Assembly: GCA_949130495.1 (NCBI GenBank)
Contig: OX422220.1
Location: forward strand, 123,131,810 to 123,195,809
Direction of reading: 5' to 3'
Origin: Sambucus nigra
Taxonomy: Eukaryota > Streptophyta > Magnoliopsida > Dipsacales > Adoxaceae
Length of the DNA stretch: 64,000 bases
In this document: positions 1-10,546 of the stretch, piece by piece
How the letters are laid out: each line of letters begins with the position of its first letter
Numbering within the stretch: the first letter of the stretch is position 1
The notes under the pieces: model-generated
Told to the model about the DNA's origin: nothing
What the model saw: the letters and a program-made list of their open reading frames with translations, nothing else
Database searches by the model: none
Made by a program: the position numbers and the translations under genes

Positions 1-261
1 GGGTATTATTTACAAAAGCACCGATAATTCATTGCAGGAAAAATTCAGAGCAATAGACAAAGATTGTTTATTGTATTCTGCGAAGCTATCTCGAGCATAC
101 AGAGTTGTTAAAGAGAGTCGGACACCTAAGATTAATTGGGTAATGATTTTATTTACATTCACTCAATTATTTATATTTGCGGTAGTTTTGAGAGAGTGGT
201 GTGGGAGACATGAGAGGGTTGAGGAAAACATGTCGGATTTGGATTTAAAGATTTTATAACC
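1..261. other. Unassigned left edge with one small ORF
   Basis: An open frame of 75 codons lies on the plus strand at 32-259. It contains one hydrophobic stretch near residues 37-53, but I recognise no domain. Its end sits just before the tandemly duplicated block that starts near 262. It may be the tail of an element lying to the left of the window, or a chance ORF. No function is proposed. Confidence 0.2.
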
Positions 262-1170
262 TAGTTCATATTTTTAAATAAAAGTATTAGTTCTATGGAA
301 TGTATGGGTAAGAATCCTTGATGACAAAAAAATATAAATCTTAAAAAATAGGGAAAATGTGTTTTAAAGGTGGCAATTAATTCTCCTTATATCATCAATC
401 TCTTTCTGACAAAAACACTTTACCAAAACTAATTGATCTCATCCAACGATCTAGATTTTTTTTTAGAGTGGTGATATGGATTATCGCCATTAACCCATTT
501 GTTATGATTGATCTCAAACTCACCAAAACCATGTATTATTATAAGGTGGCTTATTATTATTATCTTAGGGTAGACCATTGTAAATGCCCTCCTCATCGAT
601 ACCATATACTATTATATGCTAACTTGTTTATTTTTCTAGAAGGATTTACGCTATGAACGTATTTTGCAAATAGACATTCCGTTGAATAAGGTTCGCTCCG
701 GGGGATCGAGCGAATTGAAGGCTATCTGCGACCTCCTTCCTGGGGAGGTGAAGGTTTTGGTAGATATTACTGGCTTAGGTGATTTGGCGAAAGTACTTAA
801 TGACACCTCCCTGTCGACAGCGGTGATGTGCACTCTCGAGGAGCGATTGTGGGACACCAACCACACCTTCCATTTTGGTATAGGTAAGATGACGATAATG
901 TCAATAGACGTGCACCAGATCCTGAGACTTCCATATGAGGGGGTAAATATTGTGGTGGATTAGTCCCTCCGTTTAACTTACATGGCAATTTTGAAGGCAT
1001 TGGGGCTTATAGTACAAGTAGGATCGGGGGAGTTCGTGAAGGTATCCTTGTTGAAGGACATTTTATTAAAGAGGGTAATTGATGTGACCGATGGGCAGTA
1101 GTTGTGGTGGACGACATCCAGTTATAGTTCCTGCCCTTCCTCCGAGTCTTCTCTTAGATCAACATCTTTG
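262..1170 (+). repeat. Tandem segmental duplication, copy 1
   Basis: This block matches 1395-2375 in the same orientation, offset by about 1136 bp at the left and about 1230 bp at the right because of indels. Shared landmarks are the ttcatatttttaaataaaag start, the 'acccatttgttatgat' segment, the PMD-like coding remnant and the acgacatc...agcccttcc end. Copy 1 lacks about 60 bp near its right end that copy 2 keeps. By eye the copies are clearly related but well diverged, so the duplication is not recent. Confidence 0.7.
664..963 (+). pseudogene. Plant-mobile-domain-like (PMD) coding fragment, copy 1
   Basis: The frame is open for 99 codons. Its C-terminal half reads like the plant mobile domain (aminotransferase-like) carried by MULE-type transposons and some plant nuclear proteins: a Glu-Arg-Leu-Trp-Asp segment, then His-Thr-Phe-His-Phe, then Lys-Met-Thr-Ile, then a Leu-Arg-Leu-Pro-Tyr-Glu-Gly turn (about residues 60-95). 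The usual domain is several hundred residues, so only its N-terminal part is present. The stop at 961-963 and several later stops show decay. The fragment repeats at 1850-2150. The family call rests on motif order only. Confidence 0.5.
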
Positions 1171-1394
1171 ATTGGGGAAACTTAACATTGGCCTCTCTGC
1201 ACATCTCTCTGGATGCCTTCAATCGGTGTTGTCGGTTAACTTTTAAGGGGGGCATATACCTCCTAGAGGTATTCTTATGCTTATGACTTTTATTCTTTCA
1301 TTCTTTTTGCCTTTTTTTAGTGTGTATGTTCGGTTGATGCCTTTGATATTGTAGGTTTTTAAGGTAGTTGGAATATATGAGATTTTTACCAACA

Positions 1395-2375
1395 ACCCAG
1401 TTCATATTTTTAAATAAAAGTATAAGTTCTAGAGAATATATGGTTTAGAATCCTCGATAACAATAAGAAATTTTACAAATATTAAAAAATAGGGAGATTG
1501 TGTCTTAATGGTCATAATCATCGAGGGCGGAGTTCGATTCCCCAATATCATCAGTCCTCTTCTCATGGAGACACTCCATCAAAATTAATTGATCTCATCT
1601 AATGCTCTAGAAATATTTTTAGAGTGGTGATGGGTATTGTCTCCATTAACCCATTTGTTATGATCGATTTCAAACTCACTGATACCATGTACTATTATAA
1701 GGTGTCCATGTCTGTACAATTGGTATATTATCATCTTAGTGTAGACCGGTGTAAATGGCATACTCACCGTTACCATGTACTATTATATGTTAACTTGTTT
1801 ATTTTTCTCGAAGGACTGATGTTATGAATCTATTTTTCAAACGGACGATCTGTCAAGGAAGGTTCGCTCCTGAGGATCGAAGGGAGTGAAGGCTATCTGG
1901 AACCTCCTTACTGAGGAAGTGAATGTTTTTATGGAGATTATTTTCTTAGGAGATTTGGCGAGAGTGCTTGACCAGACCTCCCGATCAACGGCGGTAATGT
2001 GAGCTCTTAGGAAGCGATGGTGGAACACCACCCGCACCTTTCATTTTGGTGTGGGTAAGATGACAGTGATGCCGATAGACGTGCACCAGATCTTGGGACT
2101 TCCATATGAGGGGGTACAAATTATGGTGGACCTATCCCTCCGTTTAACTTACATGGAAATTTAGGAGGCATTGGGGCTTATAGCACGAGTAGGCTCAGGG
2201 GGAGTCTGTGAAGGTATCCTTGTTTAAGGACATTCTATGAAAAAGGGCCATTGATGTGACCGACGGGCAGCAGTTGTGGCAGGCAACCTGATTATTAGTC
2301 TTGCTCCTACTAGGAAGCATTTTGGTGATGAAGAGTTGGGACGACATCTACTTATAGTTCCAGCCCTTCCTCATA
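1395..2375 (+). repeat. Tandem segmental duplication, copy 2
   Basis: This is the second copy of the block at 262-1170, in direct orientation. It carries a T-arm-like segment (ggagttcgattcccc, 1530-1545) that is missing or eroded in copy 1. It also has an extra piece around 2283-2340 absent from copy 1. The two copies bracket short AT-rich DNA. Confidence 0.7.
1850..2150 (+). pseudogene. PMD-like coding fragment, copy 2
   Basis: This is the duplicate of the fragment at 664-963. The segment corresponding to the HTFHF...KMT...LPYEG motif order is present around 2025-2115, but in-frame stops (for example near 2000) break the frame. It is more decayed than copy 1 and has no recognisable start. 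Confidence 0.45.
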
Positions 2376-2439
2376 TGGAAGTACCCACAACATATCTACT
2401 TAGGACACAAAATTAGCTTCCATTGTCACATTATAAACA

Positions 2440-2890
2440 TATACAAAATGAACAAATGATCAAAGATTCAAATCTGATATTAACATTGTCCAAACTAAAA
2501 TTTTACAAGTTTAACACTACCCAAAGCCGAAAACCCTCAAACCTCCTCAAACCCATACAACACACCCCTATACTTCTCATACCCCCCCCCCCCCCCACCC
2601 TCACACATACCCTTAATTATCTCAAACACATTCCATGTCAGTAAACTATCCGACCCCACCCGATGGCCCTTCTCCCACCCTCTCCAACCACCTATACATC
2701 CCCCCCCTCATAATACCCCATCATATACTTCACATCATAAACCTTATCCCCACAATAAACTCTCAAAAGCACCAAAATCTCACTCACATTATCCGGAAAA
2801 TCATTACTCGTGAACAACTTAACCAAATACCCAAAATCAAACGCCTCATGAAAACTCACCCAAATCACTCTCTCATTACACATCAAGTAT
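2440..2890 (-). pseudogene. CAF1 (CCR4-NOT deadenylase) pseudogene fragment
   Basis: Read on the minus strand, this is the C-terminal half of a plant CCR4-associated factor 1, the DEDD-type 3' exonuclease that shortens mRNA poly(A) tails. The first segment (2886-2695) has the FHEAFDFGYLVK motif, whose Asp matches the third catalytic Asp of the family, followed by LLRVYCGDKVYDVKYMM. After a frameshift near 2690 comes a stretch ending in GSDSLLTW, which keeps the catalytic His and Asp region. A second break at a run of 15 Cs (2582-2596 on the plus strand) precedes the family's C-terminal YRGVLYG. The N-terminal half with the first Asp-x-Glu pair is absent. Two frameshifts and the 5' truncation make it non-functional. 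Many plant CAF1 genes lack introns, so this need not be a retrocopy. Confidence 0.8.
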
Positions 2891-2911
2891 GTGTATATAT
2901 ATATTGTGTGT

Positions 2912-3112
2912 GGTATTTAAACATTTGAGGAGACTTGTAAAAAAATCACCTCAAAGTGCATTTTTTTTTGCTTTTTTAAAATGATAATCAAAATATGTTA
3001 GTTTTTAAGTTCTTAAAAACTCACATATAGTTGATCTATTTTTTTTTTAAATAGAAAAAAAATGCATTTTTAGTTAATTTTTTTACAGGCTCCCCGAATG
3101 TTTAAACAGCAA
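2912..3112. mobile_element. Foldback MITE-like inverted repeat
   Basis: The left arm (about 2918-2972: tatttaaacatttgaggag...cttgtaaaaaaat...tgcattttttt) is matched by the reverse complement of the right arm (about 3055-3110: aaaaaatgcattttt...ttttttacaggctccccgaatgtttaaac). The element is short, AT-rich and has no ORF, as in MITEs. I could not fix a target duplication. It touches the upstream edge of the CAF1 fragment and may mark the truncation point. It shares the TTTTTACAGGC and TTTAAACATT words with the larger foldback at 12257-12615. Confidence 0.6.
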
Positions 3113-3610
3113 AAAAATGTATTTTAAAAAATTAGTCTGTCTTTGGGACCCGTATATATTTTCAGAATTTTTGTGTTTTTTCAAAGATCATCATTTTGTA
3201 AATATTGTACGTAGAGTTTCCTTACAAATATCCAGAGTTTCCTTACAAATACCCTTTTTCGATTCTTACCAAGATTTTAGAATTTTCTTACAAATAATCA
3301 TGCAGTGTTTAATTGTGTTAGGCTTTCTTACGATTTGTCTACTCATATTCTTATATCTGAATATAAGTTAATTCTTTTATTAAAAGAATGATATTCCAAA
3401 TGTGAATTATTAATTTTGTGCAGGGGAGTAATAGGATTTTTTAAATTTATTTTGCGGTAATTGGCATCAAACTACATTCGTTGCCATAATTATATGTACC
3501 GCACACATATTTAAATAATATTCACCATTTATTTTAAGTACTATGCTCACATCTCAATCTTGTTTTTGTAACATTTGGGTGTGAAAATATGAAATAAAGG
3601 GGAGACAAGT
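3113..3610. other. Non-coding AT-rich spacer
   Basis: No coding signal is recognised. A short direct repeat (the tttccttacaaata word, near 3228 and 3250) is the only structure seen. The 84-codon ORF at 3117-3371 is low-complexity hydrophobic translation of AT-rich DNA and is not called as a gene. Confidence 0.4.
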
Positions 3611-3995
3611 TGTAATACCCCGTAATTTTTAATGATTTTTAAATGTGGGATTAATTTAAATAATGGAAAAAATTTAATTGGAGATTAATTAATATTTATG
3701 AATATTGAATATTACTTAGTGAATGAGTAATAATAATGATGAGAGAAGAATAAACTTGTCGTGAGTGAGAAATACGGTAGTTATGATAAATTTAGTCAGA
3801 ATGCGCGTGTCAGTCGTGTCGGGAGAAATAAAATGAAATTTCATTTTTGATAATTCATATGGTCATTCTGAGTGCGCTAGTGTGTCCGGAAGGGTCAAAA
3901 TAGTCAAAATTTAGTACCCGAGGATTGTGTTCGGGTCTCGGGGGCTTTTTAGTTTAATTGAGACTTATTTAGGTGACTTTTGAGCTTCTTAATGG

Positions 3996-4007
3996 TATAT
4001 AAAAAGG
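3996..4007 (+). promoter_or_regulatory. TATA box of the Tekay-like LTR
   Basis: The sequence tatataaaaagg lies about 385 bp from the LTR start. A purine-rich transcribed-looking leader (agagaagagg..., agttagagagaaagtgaag) begins about 45 bp downstream. This placement fits the U3/R junction of an LTR promoter. Activity is inferred from position only. Confidence 0.5.
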
Positions 4008-5617
4008 CAAAAACGGGATTACACTTATAAACTGAAAGGTTTGGGCTTAGAGAAGAGGCATTTACACAAAACTAAAGGTTAGGAGAGTTATACATAGAGT
4101 TAGAGAGAAAGTGAAGAGAATTGAGAGGGAATTTCAAGAGTCTAAAGGAATATTTGAAGAATTTGTGCAAGAACATACTTAGAGTATCATCATCAAATGT
4201 AAATCAATGAGATGGGAATACATCCATATATTACTTCTTCAATGGATCAGAGCTACATTGAAAGGCAAGTGTTTATCTCGCTGAATTTTAGTTGAATGTC
4301 ATATTCATGTTATAATAGGATGTTTACTATTTTGGAATTCATGAAAGCTTATGATAAATTGAGGAATTGAAAATTATATTTTTGGAAGAATTGATAGTAG
4401 TATATAATTCTTATGTTAGAAGATGAATATTGGTGAAATTCTAGCACTAAAAATGGGGAGAAATATGGGTTTTACATGTGTTCTTGATGATAAATGGTAA
4501 AATAATATTTTAGAGAACAACCATGAATTAATCCAATTTAAGTTGAGCTTTTGATGATTTGATGAATATAAAATATTAGAAATCATGTATATAGATTAAT
4601 ATATTATTGGGGATATTTGTTTGGGAGTTTGGAGTTGTAGAATGAAAGATTGAACATAAAAAAAATAGTTGAGAAAACACTTGAAAAATCGTTTTAGAAA
4701 AAGGACGAACATTCTATGATAATTTTAGGATTTTAAGCGAAAATTGGTAGTGTGCTCACGAGTTATTGTATAAAATCATATTCTGCACAACTTTGTAGTT
4801 TTAAGTTTTTTTAAAATCGGATCAAAAAAGCTTCAAAGTGTAATTTTATATTTCTGGGGTGAATGTAACTTTATTGAGAAAAAGGATTATTGGGAATTAA
4901 AATATAATCCGGGCTTGTTATAATAAGTCTGGGTTTGGACCAATAAATATGGGTTGAATGTAGCTACTGAAATAATTAATTAAATTATTTATATCCTTTC
5001 GATTAATAAGAGGTATTAGGAGTAATGGGAAATGTGAACTATTAGTTTATGGGATAAACTTGAAATACTCTATATGTATGTATAGGATGAGTGTATGCAT
5101 ATATTAGGTTGATTGTGATATTATGTGTATGACATACCTACCATGCTTGCTATCGGGGGAGGGAGGTTTCGTATCGTGGACGGTCTTATCCTGATGAGCC
5201 CATTGGGGGGATTTTAGATTCATACCCAGAACATAGAACCTAGGAAACGTACTATCTGAGAGTATGATAGTTCGACGGTTGGATGGGAGCATAAGTATGT
5301 GCGTGACCCATTTGGTTGGGTACTATGTTCGCCTCCCATTATGGGTAAATCGAATTTAAGGTTCAAATGAGATACTGAACCAATAGTCCTTTATTTCGTA
5401 CTTGAGGTATTAGGACTTGATAGCATAGTATGCATGCACCAGGAGGTCTCACCTAAGGGTTCAATATATATACTTGTAAAGTACTCTACTGTGTGTTCTT
5501 AGTAGAAAAGAAAGATGAAGATATCTCACATGTGAATATTAATTATAAAATGAGAAATTTATAATTGATGTATGGATAGGAAAGATGCTATCACATATTT
5601 TATGGGCGATATGAGTG

Positions 5618-5622
5618 AATAT
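5618..5622. repeat. Target site duplication AATAT (left)
   Basis: AATAT immediately precedes the copia 5' LTR and is repeated exactly at 10547-10551 after the 3' LTR. It defines the insertion into the Tekay-like LTR. Confidence 0.85.
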
Positions 5623-5865
5623 TATTGAGGAACCAACAGATTCGACATCTTCAAATTATTCAGTTGATTAAGTATCACGCATGGTTTGCATGTGCTCCTA
5701 TTCCTTTGGCGTTAGACTCGGTCATTGGCACCTGCTCAGATATTTTCAGCTTCATTCTGTTACAACAAACTGCAGCATTTTTGTATTTAATCATAGGAAG
5801 GCAGCTGCTAATACTCAATGAAAACACAAACAGTTGCTTTCATCCATATTTTTTGTTTCTCTTTA
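5623..5865 (+). repeat. Copia 5' LTR
   Basis: It starts TATTGAGGAACC and ends TCTCTTTA, directly before the primer site TGGTATCAGAG at 5866. At 243 bp it matches the 3' LTR. The ends are TA...TA, not TG...CA, and both LTRs agree. The exact flanking duplication confirms these boundaries. Confidence 0.85.
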
Positions 5866-5877
5866 TGGTATCAGAGT
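5866..5877 (+). other. Primer binding site (tRNA-iMet type)
   Basis: TGGTATCAGAG directly abuts the 5' LTR. This is the standard complement of the 3' end of plant initiator tRNA-Met, used to prime minus-strand synthesis in most plant copia elements. Confidence 0.9.
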
Positions 5878-5885
5878 TAAGGCTC

Positions 5886-6943
5886 ATGGCATCCGGATCA
5901 ACTATTTCTTTTTCACTTAACCTGCCATCTTTACCTCACCTAATCACCCTATGTCCTGTCAAATTAAAAAGCACGAACTACCTTATCTGGAAGTCTCAAA
6001 TGCTTCCATTAATCAAGGCAATGAAGGTGACTTACCTGATTAAGGGTGAGCCTCCAAAACAGTATGATGCCGAAGGAAAAACCACAGAAGAATATCAACA
6101 GTGGGAAGAAAAGGACATGATTATGAAAAATTGGATAAATCATGTCATAACTGAAGAATTTCAATTTCTTACAGTTGGGTGTGAATCGACAAAAGCAATA
6201 TGGGAGTGCCTTGAAGAAAATTATCTTCAATCATCCAAAGAAAAAGAATTTCAGCTAAAAGAACAGGTACATGATCTAAATCGTGATGGAAAAACTGTTG
6301 ATGAATACATAAAACAGTTTAAAACCTTACGTGATGAGTTGGCTGCAATACACAAGCCTTTAGATGAAGATACAAAGGTAATTAATTTTGCCAATGGCCT
6401 TGGACAAAAATACAAAACATTGAGAACTGTCATGTTGGGTAAGCCACCATACCCAACATTATCTCAACTCATAAACTCTCTAAAGGGTTTGACATCCGAG
6501 AACAAACACCCTCTGACAGTGATTCAAATGTCAATCACAATATGGCATTTGCAGCAACTAGAGCACCAATGCCTTTTTCAAATAGAGGCCATGGAAGAAA
6601 CAATCGAGGACGAGGATTTAATGGCTCACAAAACTATGGTGGTGGTTTTAACTCAAGAGGCAGGGGGTTTCGCTCAGCAAGTTATTCTTCTCATTCACAG
6701 GGAGGTCAAACTCATCAGCCACTCTACTCTGTCCACCCTAATAATGGCTTTCACCAGACTCATAGAGGAGGCACAAATCTTTCAACAAACAGGTCTGATC
6801 ATATGCAATCCACTGAAGCAACAGGCAACTCGTTCCCAAGAAATACAAATACCAACTCAACTCTTGTGGCCTGTCAAATTTGTGGTCGATCAAATCACAC
6901 TGCTTTAAATTTCTACTATAGATGGGATTACTCATATGGATAA
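5886..6943 (+). pseudogene. Copia gag (frameshifted)
   Basis: The likely start is the ATG at 5886, ten bases beyond the primer site. The first part (5886 to about 6535) encodes a UBN2/retrotran_gag-type capsid: NYLIWKSQM near residues 29-37, then IWECLEENY and a YIKQFKTLRDEL region. The frame then shifts by one near 6535. The second part (to 6943) is rich in Gly, Arg and Asn and holds a degenerate zinc knuckle, CQICGRSNHTAL, whose final Cys is lost. A TAA at 6941-6943 separates it from pol in the same frame. In related elements gag and pol form one polyprotein, so both lesions are inactivating. Confidence 0.85.
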
Positions 6944-6964
6944 AGTGGACAAAACCAAACAGCT

Positions 6965-9900
6965 ATGACAGCCATCAACTATCAAACTGTCACATACAAC
7001 TCTCTCTATATCGACTCAGGTGCAACATCCCATATGACCAACTCAACAGGTAATTTTTCAAAACTTTTGCTGTATGATGGCCACGATAAAGTTGTAGTTG
7101 CTGATGGTTCAAAATTAAATATCACACATATAGGTGATAAACCTTTAAATTCAAAATTGTCACTCAAAGATGTCCTTGTTGTTCCAAAAATTACAAAAAA
7201 ATTAGTTTCCGTTAGTCACTTATTAAAAGATAATGAATGCACTTTGGAATTTACTAATAGGGTATTTATTGTCAAGGACAAAATGACTCAACGAATATTG
7301 GCGACGGGAACTAGAAGAGGCTCACTTTACTCTTTTGAAGATGATCATCAAGAAGCTTTGAGTGCAATTCGGGAAGGAAAAAGTGATGAACTGTGGCATC
7401 AACGATTAGGGCATCCTCAATCCAAATATTTAAAAATTTTGAGCAAAAATCATGTGTTGAATGTTGAGTCTTGGAATAACAATTGCACAGTTTGTGCAAG
7501 TTGTCAAATGGGAAAAAGTTATAAACTTCCGTTTGGTAGAAATGAAAAATTATGTCAAGTTCCATTGGAAAAGATTCATTGTGATTTATGGGGTCTAGCT
7601 CCAATTTCATCACCTCAAGGTTTCAAATATTATGTAATTTTTGTGGATGATTGTACTCGTTTCACATGGTTGTATCCTTTAAAGCAAAAATCAGACTTTC
7701 ATCCCAGTTTTCTCACTTTTCATAAAATGGCCGAAACTCAGTTTGAACGTAAATTAAAAAATTTTCAATGTGACGGTGACAGTGAATTTTCCAGTCTCGA
7801 ATTTATTAATTACTTGGAACAACATGGTATTGTTCGTCACATCTCATGTCCTGGAACACCGGAACAAAATGGCGTTGCCGAACGAAAACATCGGCATATT
7901 GTTGAAACTGGCTTGACGTTACTCTTTCATGCAAATATTCCAATGTTTTTATGGGTAGAGGCATTTTTAACCGCTACTTATCTCATAAATCGCTTACCTT
8001 CTTCCACAATAAAAAATGTCACCCCATTTTTTAAACTATATAATGCCCATCCAAATTATTCTACCCTTCGTGTGTTTGGTTGCCAATGTTTCCCGTATCT
8101 TCGAAATAAAACACAACATAAATTTCTTCCCAAAACAAACCCATGTATTTTTATCGGCTATAACTCTATTCATAAAGGGTTTCGTTGCTACAATCCTACC
8201 ACAAAACGTATTTATATTTCTCGCCATGTCATATTTAATGAAAATACATTGCCTTTTAAGTCCACTTCCTCACCCACCATTGCTGCTACTTCTCCTGACT
8301 TTGTTACATATCAAGAATTTTTTAAACGCAAATTCTCTGATGCTAACTCACCTGCTCTCAGTCCTTCCAATTCTTCTAACACAGAAACAACACCTTCCTT
8401 CACATCACTACCTCTCATAGCCTCATCCGTACCCCACGCCCCACTACCCAACCTCACGCCATCCCCTTCGCCTACATCTACTACATTGTCACCTATGACA
8501 GCCTCTCCTACACCTGCTACTATATCTCCCTCATCACCAACTTCCATACATTCTTCCCATGCTCAAATCTCTATGCCTTCTTCACATTCCACCTCACCCT
8601 CTTGTCTATCTTCTCCTCTCACTCAATCTGACCTCCCAGCACTCCCTCTTATTGTGGAGCTTCCCATTCCAACCCCTACCAATACTCATTCCATGGTCAC
8701 CCGTCCCAAAGCTCGTGTTTCTTCCTCCCCTACTTCTCTCTTCACTACCACTCTATTTACCGAACCCACTTCCCTCAAATCTGCCTTATCCCAACCGCAC
8801 TGGCTATTTGCAATGAAAGAAGAACTTCAAGCTTTGCACACCAACAATACTTGGACTTTAGTTCCCAACAAACCTCATCTACATGTTATTGGTTCGAAAT
8901 GGGTTTTCCGGACCAAGCTCAAATCTGATGGTACCCTGGACAAATATAAATCTCGCCTTGTTGCAAAAGGCTTTAATCAAATTAGTGGCGTTGATTTTGG
9001 TGAGACATTTAGTCCGGTTATCAAACCGTCTACCATTCGCATTGTTCTATCTTTGGCCATTAGTCAACATTGGCCTCTCAAGCAATTGGATATTAAAAAT
9101 GCGTTCTTAAATGGTCATTTATCTGAAGAAGTTTACATGAAGCAGCCACCCGGGTTTATTGACTCCACTTATCCTCACCATGTGTGCAAGCTCAATAAGG
9201 CAATTTATGGGTTACGACAAGCTCCACGTGCATGGTATGACCGGTTCAGTCTCTTTCTTCTCCACTTGGGTTTTCATTGTAGTCAGGCAGACTCGTCTCT
9301 TTTTGTGCTCCATTGTTCACAAGGCAGTATGTTATTACTTTTATATGTTGATGATATCATTCTCACCAGCAGTAACCCTTCTCTTTTGAATTCCCTCACT
9401 ACCAAGTTGGCCTCTGAATTTGCTCTCAAGGACATGGGTAATCTCCACTACTTCTTAGGGATTGAAGTTTTACCTTTTACTGGAGGATTATTTCTCTCAC
9501 AACACAAATATATACTTACTCTTCTTGATAAAGCCAATATGCTTCAATGTAATTACATCCAAACCCCTCTCCCCACAAAACCCTTACCTAGTTCCTCTAC
9601 CCCTTTTTCTGATCCCACTGCCTTCCGCTCTCTCGTCGGTGCACTTTAATACCTTACCCTCACCCGTCCCGACATAACACATGCCGTCAACACCATATGT
9701 CAGTCCATGCACGCACCTACTGAGGCCCATTTTTCTCAAGTCAAACGCTTACTTCGCTATTTGCATGGCACCTCAACTGTTGGGCTTCGTCTTCTCTCTC
9801 AGTCTTCTCTTACTTTATATGGCTTCTCTGATGCTGACTGGGCTGGTTGTCCTCTCACTCGTCGCTCCACCTCTGGATATTTCATGTTTCTTGGCGCTAA

Positions 9901-10246
9901 TTGTATCTCATGGTCTTCTAAAAATCAGACTACTGTTGCCCGTTCAAGCTGTGAGGCTGAATATCGTGCTATGGCCGCTGCAACTGTCGAACTTATGTGG
10001 CTAACTTATGTTCTTCATGATATTGGTGTCCGGCTCTCTGCTCCTCCAACACTCTTTTGTGACAACTTGAGTGCACTTTACATGATTGTCAATCCGGTTC
10101 TCCATGCTTGTACCAAGCACGTCGAACTTGATTATCACTTTGTTCGGGAGAAGGTTGCACAAAGGCTGCTCATTACTCAGTTTGTTCCTTCGTCTTCCCA
10201 GCTAGCTGACATCCTTACCAAACCTTTATGCACGCCTCAGTTTTAA
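6965..10246 (+). pseudogene. Copia pol: protease-integrase-RT-RNase H, one nonsense codon
   Basis: Counting from 6965: protease DSGATSH at about residue 17. The integrase zinc finger starts at WHQRLGH (144-150) and continues to CASCQMG (177-183). Integrase catalytic Asp in HCDLWG (about 207), Asp in QCDGDSEF (about 270; the usual DGGGEF is altered), and Glu in PEQNGVAERK (about 306). RT from about residue 617, with DIKNAFLNG and YVDD at 794-797. A TAA at 9647-9649 falls where relatives usually have Gln, a single C-to-T change. The same frame continues to 10246 with RNase H motifs (SDADWAG, SWSSKNQ, SCEAEYRA) and ends ADILTKPL. The 3' LTR follows 56 bp later. Confidence 0.92.
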
Positions 10247-10292
10247 TTCCTTCGATCGAAGCTCGGTGTTTGATGTTCACCCTACCTTCACT

Positions 10293-10302
10293 TGCAGGGG
10301 AG
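10293..10302 (+). other. Polypurine tract of the copia element
   Basis: The purine-rich CAGGGGAG directly precedes the 3' LTR start TATTGAGG at 10303. It would prime plus-strand synthesis. Its abutment fixes the LTR start and supports the non-canonical TA terminus. Confidence 0.8.
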
Positions 10303-10546
10303 TATTGAGGAACCAACAAATTCGGCATCTTCAAATTATTCAGTTGATTAAGTATCACGCATGGTTTGCATGTGCTCCTATTCCTTTGGCGTTAGACTCT
10401 GTCATTAGCACCTGCTCAGATATTTTCAGCTTCATTTCTGTTACAACAAACTCCAGCATTTTTGTATTTAATCATAGGAAGGCAACTGCTAATACTCAAT
10501 GAAAACACAAACAGTTGCTTTCATCCATATTTTTAGTTTCTCTTTA
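10303..10546 (+). repeat. Copia 3' LTR
   Basis: Its 244 bp align end to end with 5623-5865. I count about seven substitutions and one inserted T. It ends TCTCTTTA, followed by the AATAT duplication at 10547-10551. Confidence 0.88.

Larger units (their letters stand above)
5623..10546 (+). mobile_element. Full-length Ty1/copia retrotransposon
   Basis: This 4924-bp element has two near-identical LTRs (5623-5865 and 10303-10546), a tRNA-iMet primer site, a polypurine tract and copia domain order: gag, protease, integrase, RT, RNase H. An exact AATAT duplication flanks it. About seven substitutions and one indel separate the LTRs by eye (about 97% identity), so insertion is fairly recent. The coding region carries one frameshift and two premature stops, so this copy is not autonomous. 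It sits in the same orientation as the LTR it interrupts. Confidence 0.92.

Noticed and set aside
651..866. Minus-strand 71-codon ORF opposite the PMD-like fragment
   Set aside because: It is the antisense shadow of a coding remnant whose plus-strand frame has recognisable motifs.
2423..2928. Plus-strand Pro/Thr/Ile-rich ORFs (2423-2644, 2635-2928)
   Set aside because: They are antisense shadows of the CAF1 fragment; the minus strand shows family motifs.
8016..8816. Several overlapping ORFs inside the copia pol on both strands
   Set aside because: All overlap the long pol frame with clear protease, integrase and RT motifs.
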